NCBI GenBank assembly: GCA_024644405.1
Contig: JAHELC010000002.1
Span: forward strand, 62,001 to 126,000
Source of the DNA: Nitrospinaceae bacterium
GTDB taxonomy: Bacteria; Nitrospinota; Nitrospinia; Nitrospinales; Nitrospinaceae
Direction: 5' to 3'
DNA: 64,000 bases
The notes under the pieces were generated by a model that did not search any database, was not told where the DNA came from, and saw only the letters and a program-made list of their open reading frames with translations. Shown here piece after piece: positions 63,998-64,000 of this stretch (within the stretch, counting starts at the first letter, position 1; every line of letters starts with the position of its first letter). The translations under genes and the position numbers were made by a program.

Positions 63998-64000
63998 ATG
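63998..64000 (+). CDS. Start of a gene cut off by the window end
   Basis: An ATG at the last three bases follows AGGAG with 7 bases between, as expected for a true start. Nothing of the product can be seen. Confidence 0.5.

Overview
The window comes from a Gram-negative bacterium. It encodes an outer-membrane barrel, a PilQ secretin, a LapA/LapB-type envelope protein, PlsC and a two-subunit-type glycyl-tRNA synthetase chain (GlyS). The gene mix (type IV pili with RpoN-type pilin promoters, PPDK, GH57 glucanotransferase, MMPL/LolA-like/barrel export genes, many multi-membrane GT-C proteins) would suit Nitrospinota or a deltaproteobacterial-type lineage. That placement is inference; there is no rRNA or tRNA here to settle it. 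I see no phage, IS element, CRISPR array or tRNA gene.

Layout. 1-3171 (+): tail of an MMPL/RND exporter, a LolA-like periplasmic protein and an outer-membrane barrel, probably one export operon. 3240-8227: two GT-C-like membrane proteins flanking a purine nucleoside phosphorylase/gamma carbonic anhydrase pair on the other strand. 8245-14858 (-): PlsC, an SGNH-type hydrolase, a DUF4124-retropepsin, FtsK and NadB. 14968-29396 (-): the most distinctive region, with four tandem YfhO-family GT-C proteins, a membrane-anchored GT2, a DUF2723 GT-C/TPR protein and two closely related type IV pilins, each behind its own -24/-12 (RpoN) promoter. 29682-32572 (+): nadD, rsfS, a DksA/TraR-type regulator and a LapA-LapB fusion. 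32674-37065 (-): a secreted hypothetical protein, a degenerate ADP-ribosylglycohydrolase, a WalJ-type metallo-hydrolase with a displaced start, and an aldehyde dehydrogenase. 37264-44262 (-): the pilM-N-O-P-Q assembly operon with aroB at its end; its PilP is fused to a large extra domain. 44507-52215: two small HTH regulators, miaB, two unrecognised proteins, a ketosynthase and NagZ. 52253-63304 (-): GH57 4-alpha-glucanotransferase, MsbA-type ABC exporter, a split TPP decarboxylase, an SDR epimerase, PPDK and GlyS. A new gene starts at the last three bases.

How the parts fit. Pilins and the PilMNOPQ machine are both present, and a complete-looking lipid-carrier glycosylation set (GT2 plus several GT-C transferases) lies immediately downstream of the pilins on the same strand. 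The best hypothesis for an undescribed system is a dedicated, multi-transferase glycosylation module for pilin or another surface glycan. This is inferred from neighbourhood and family knowledge and is not proven by the sequence. Other oddities worth checking are the PilP fusion, the LapA-LapB fusion, the T-run frameshift or AUU start in the metallo-hydrolase, and a palindromic operator over a promoter in front of an XRE regulator.
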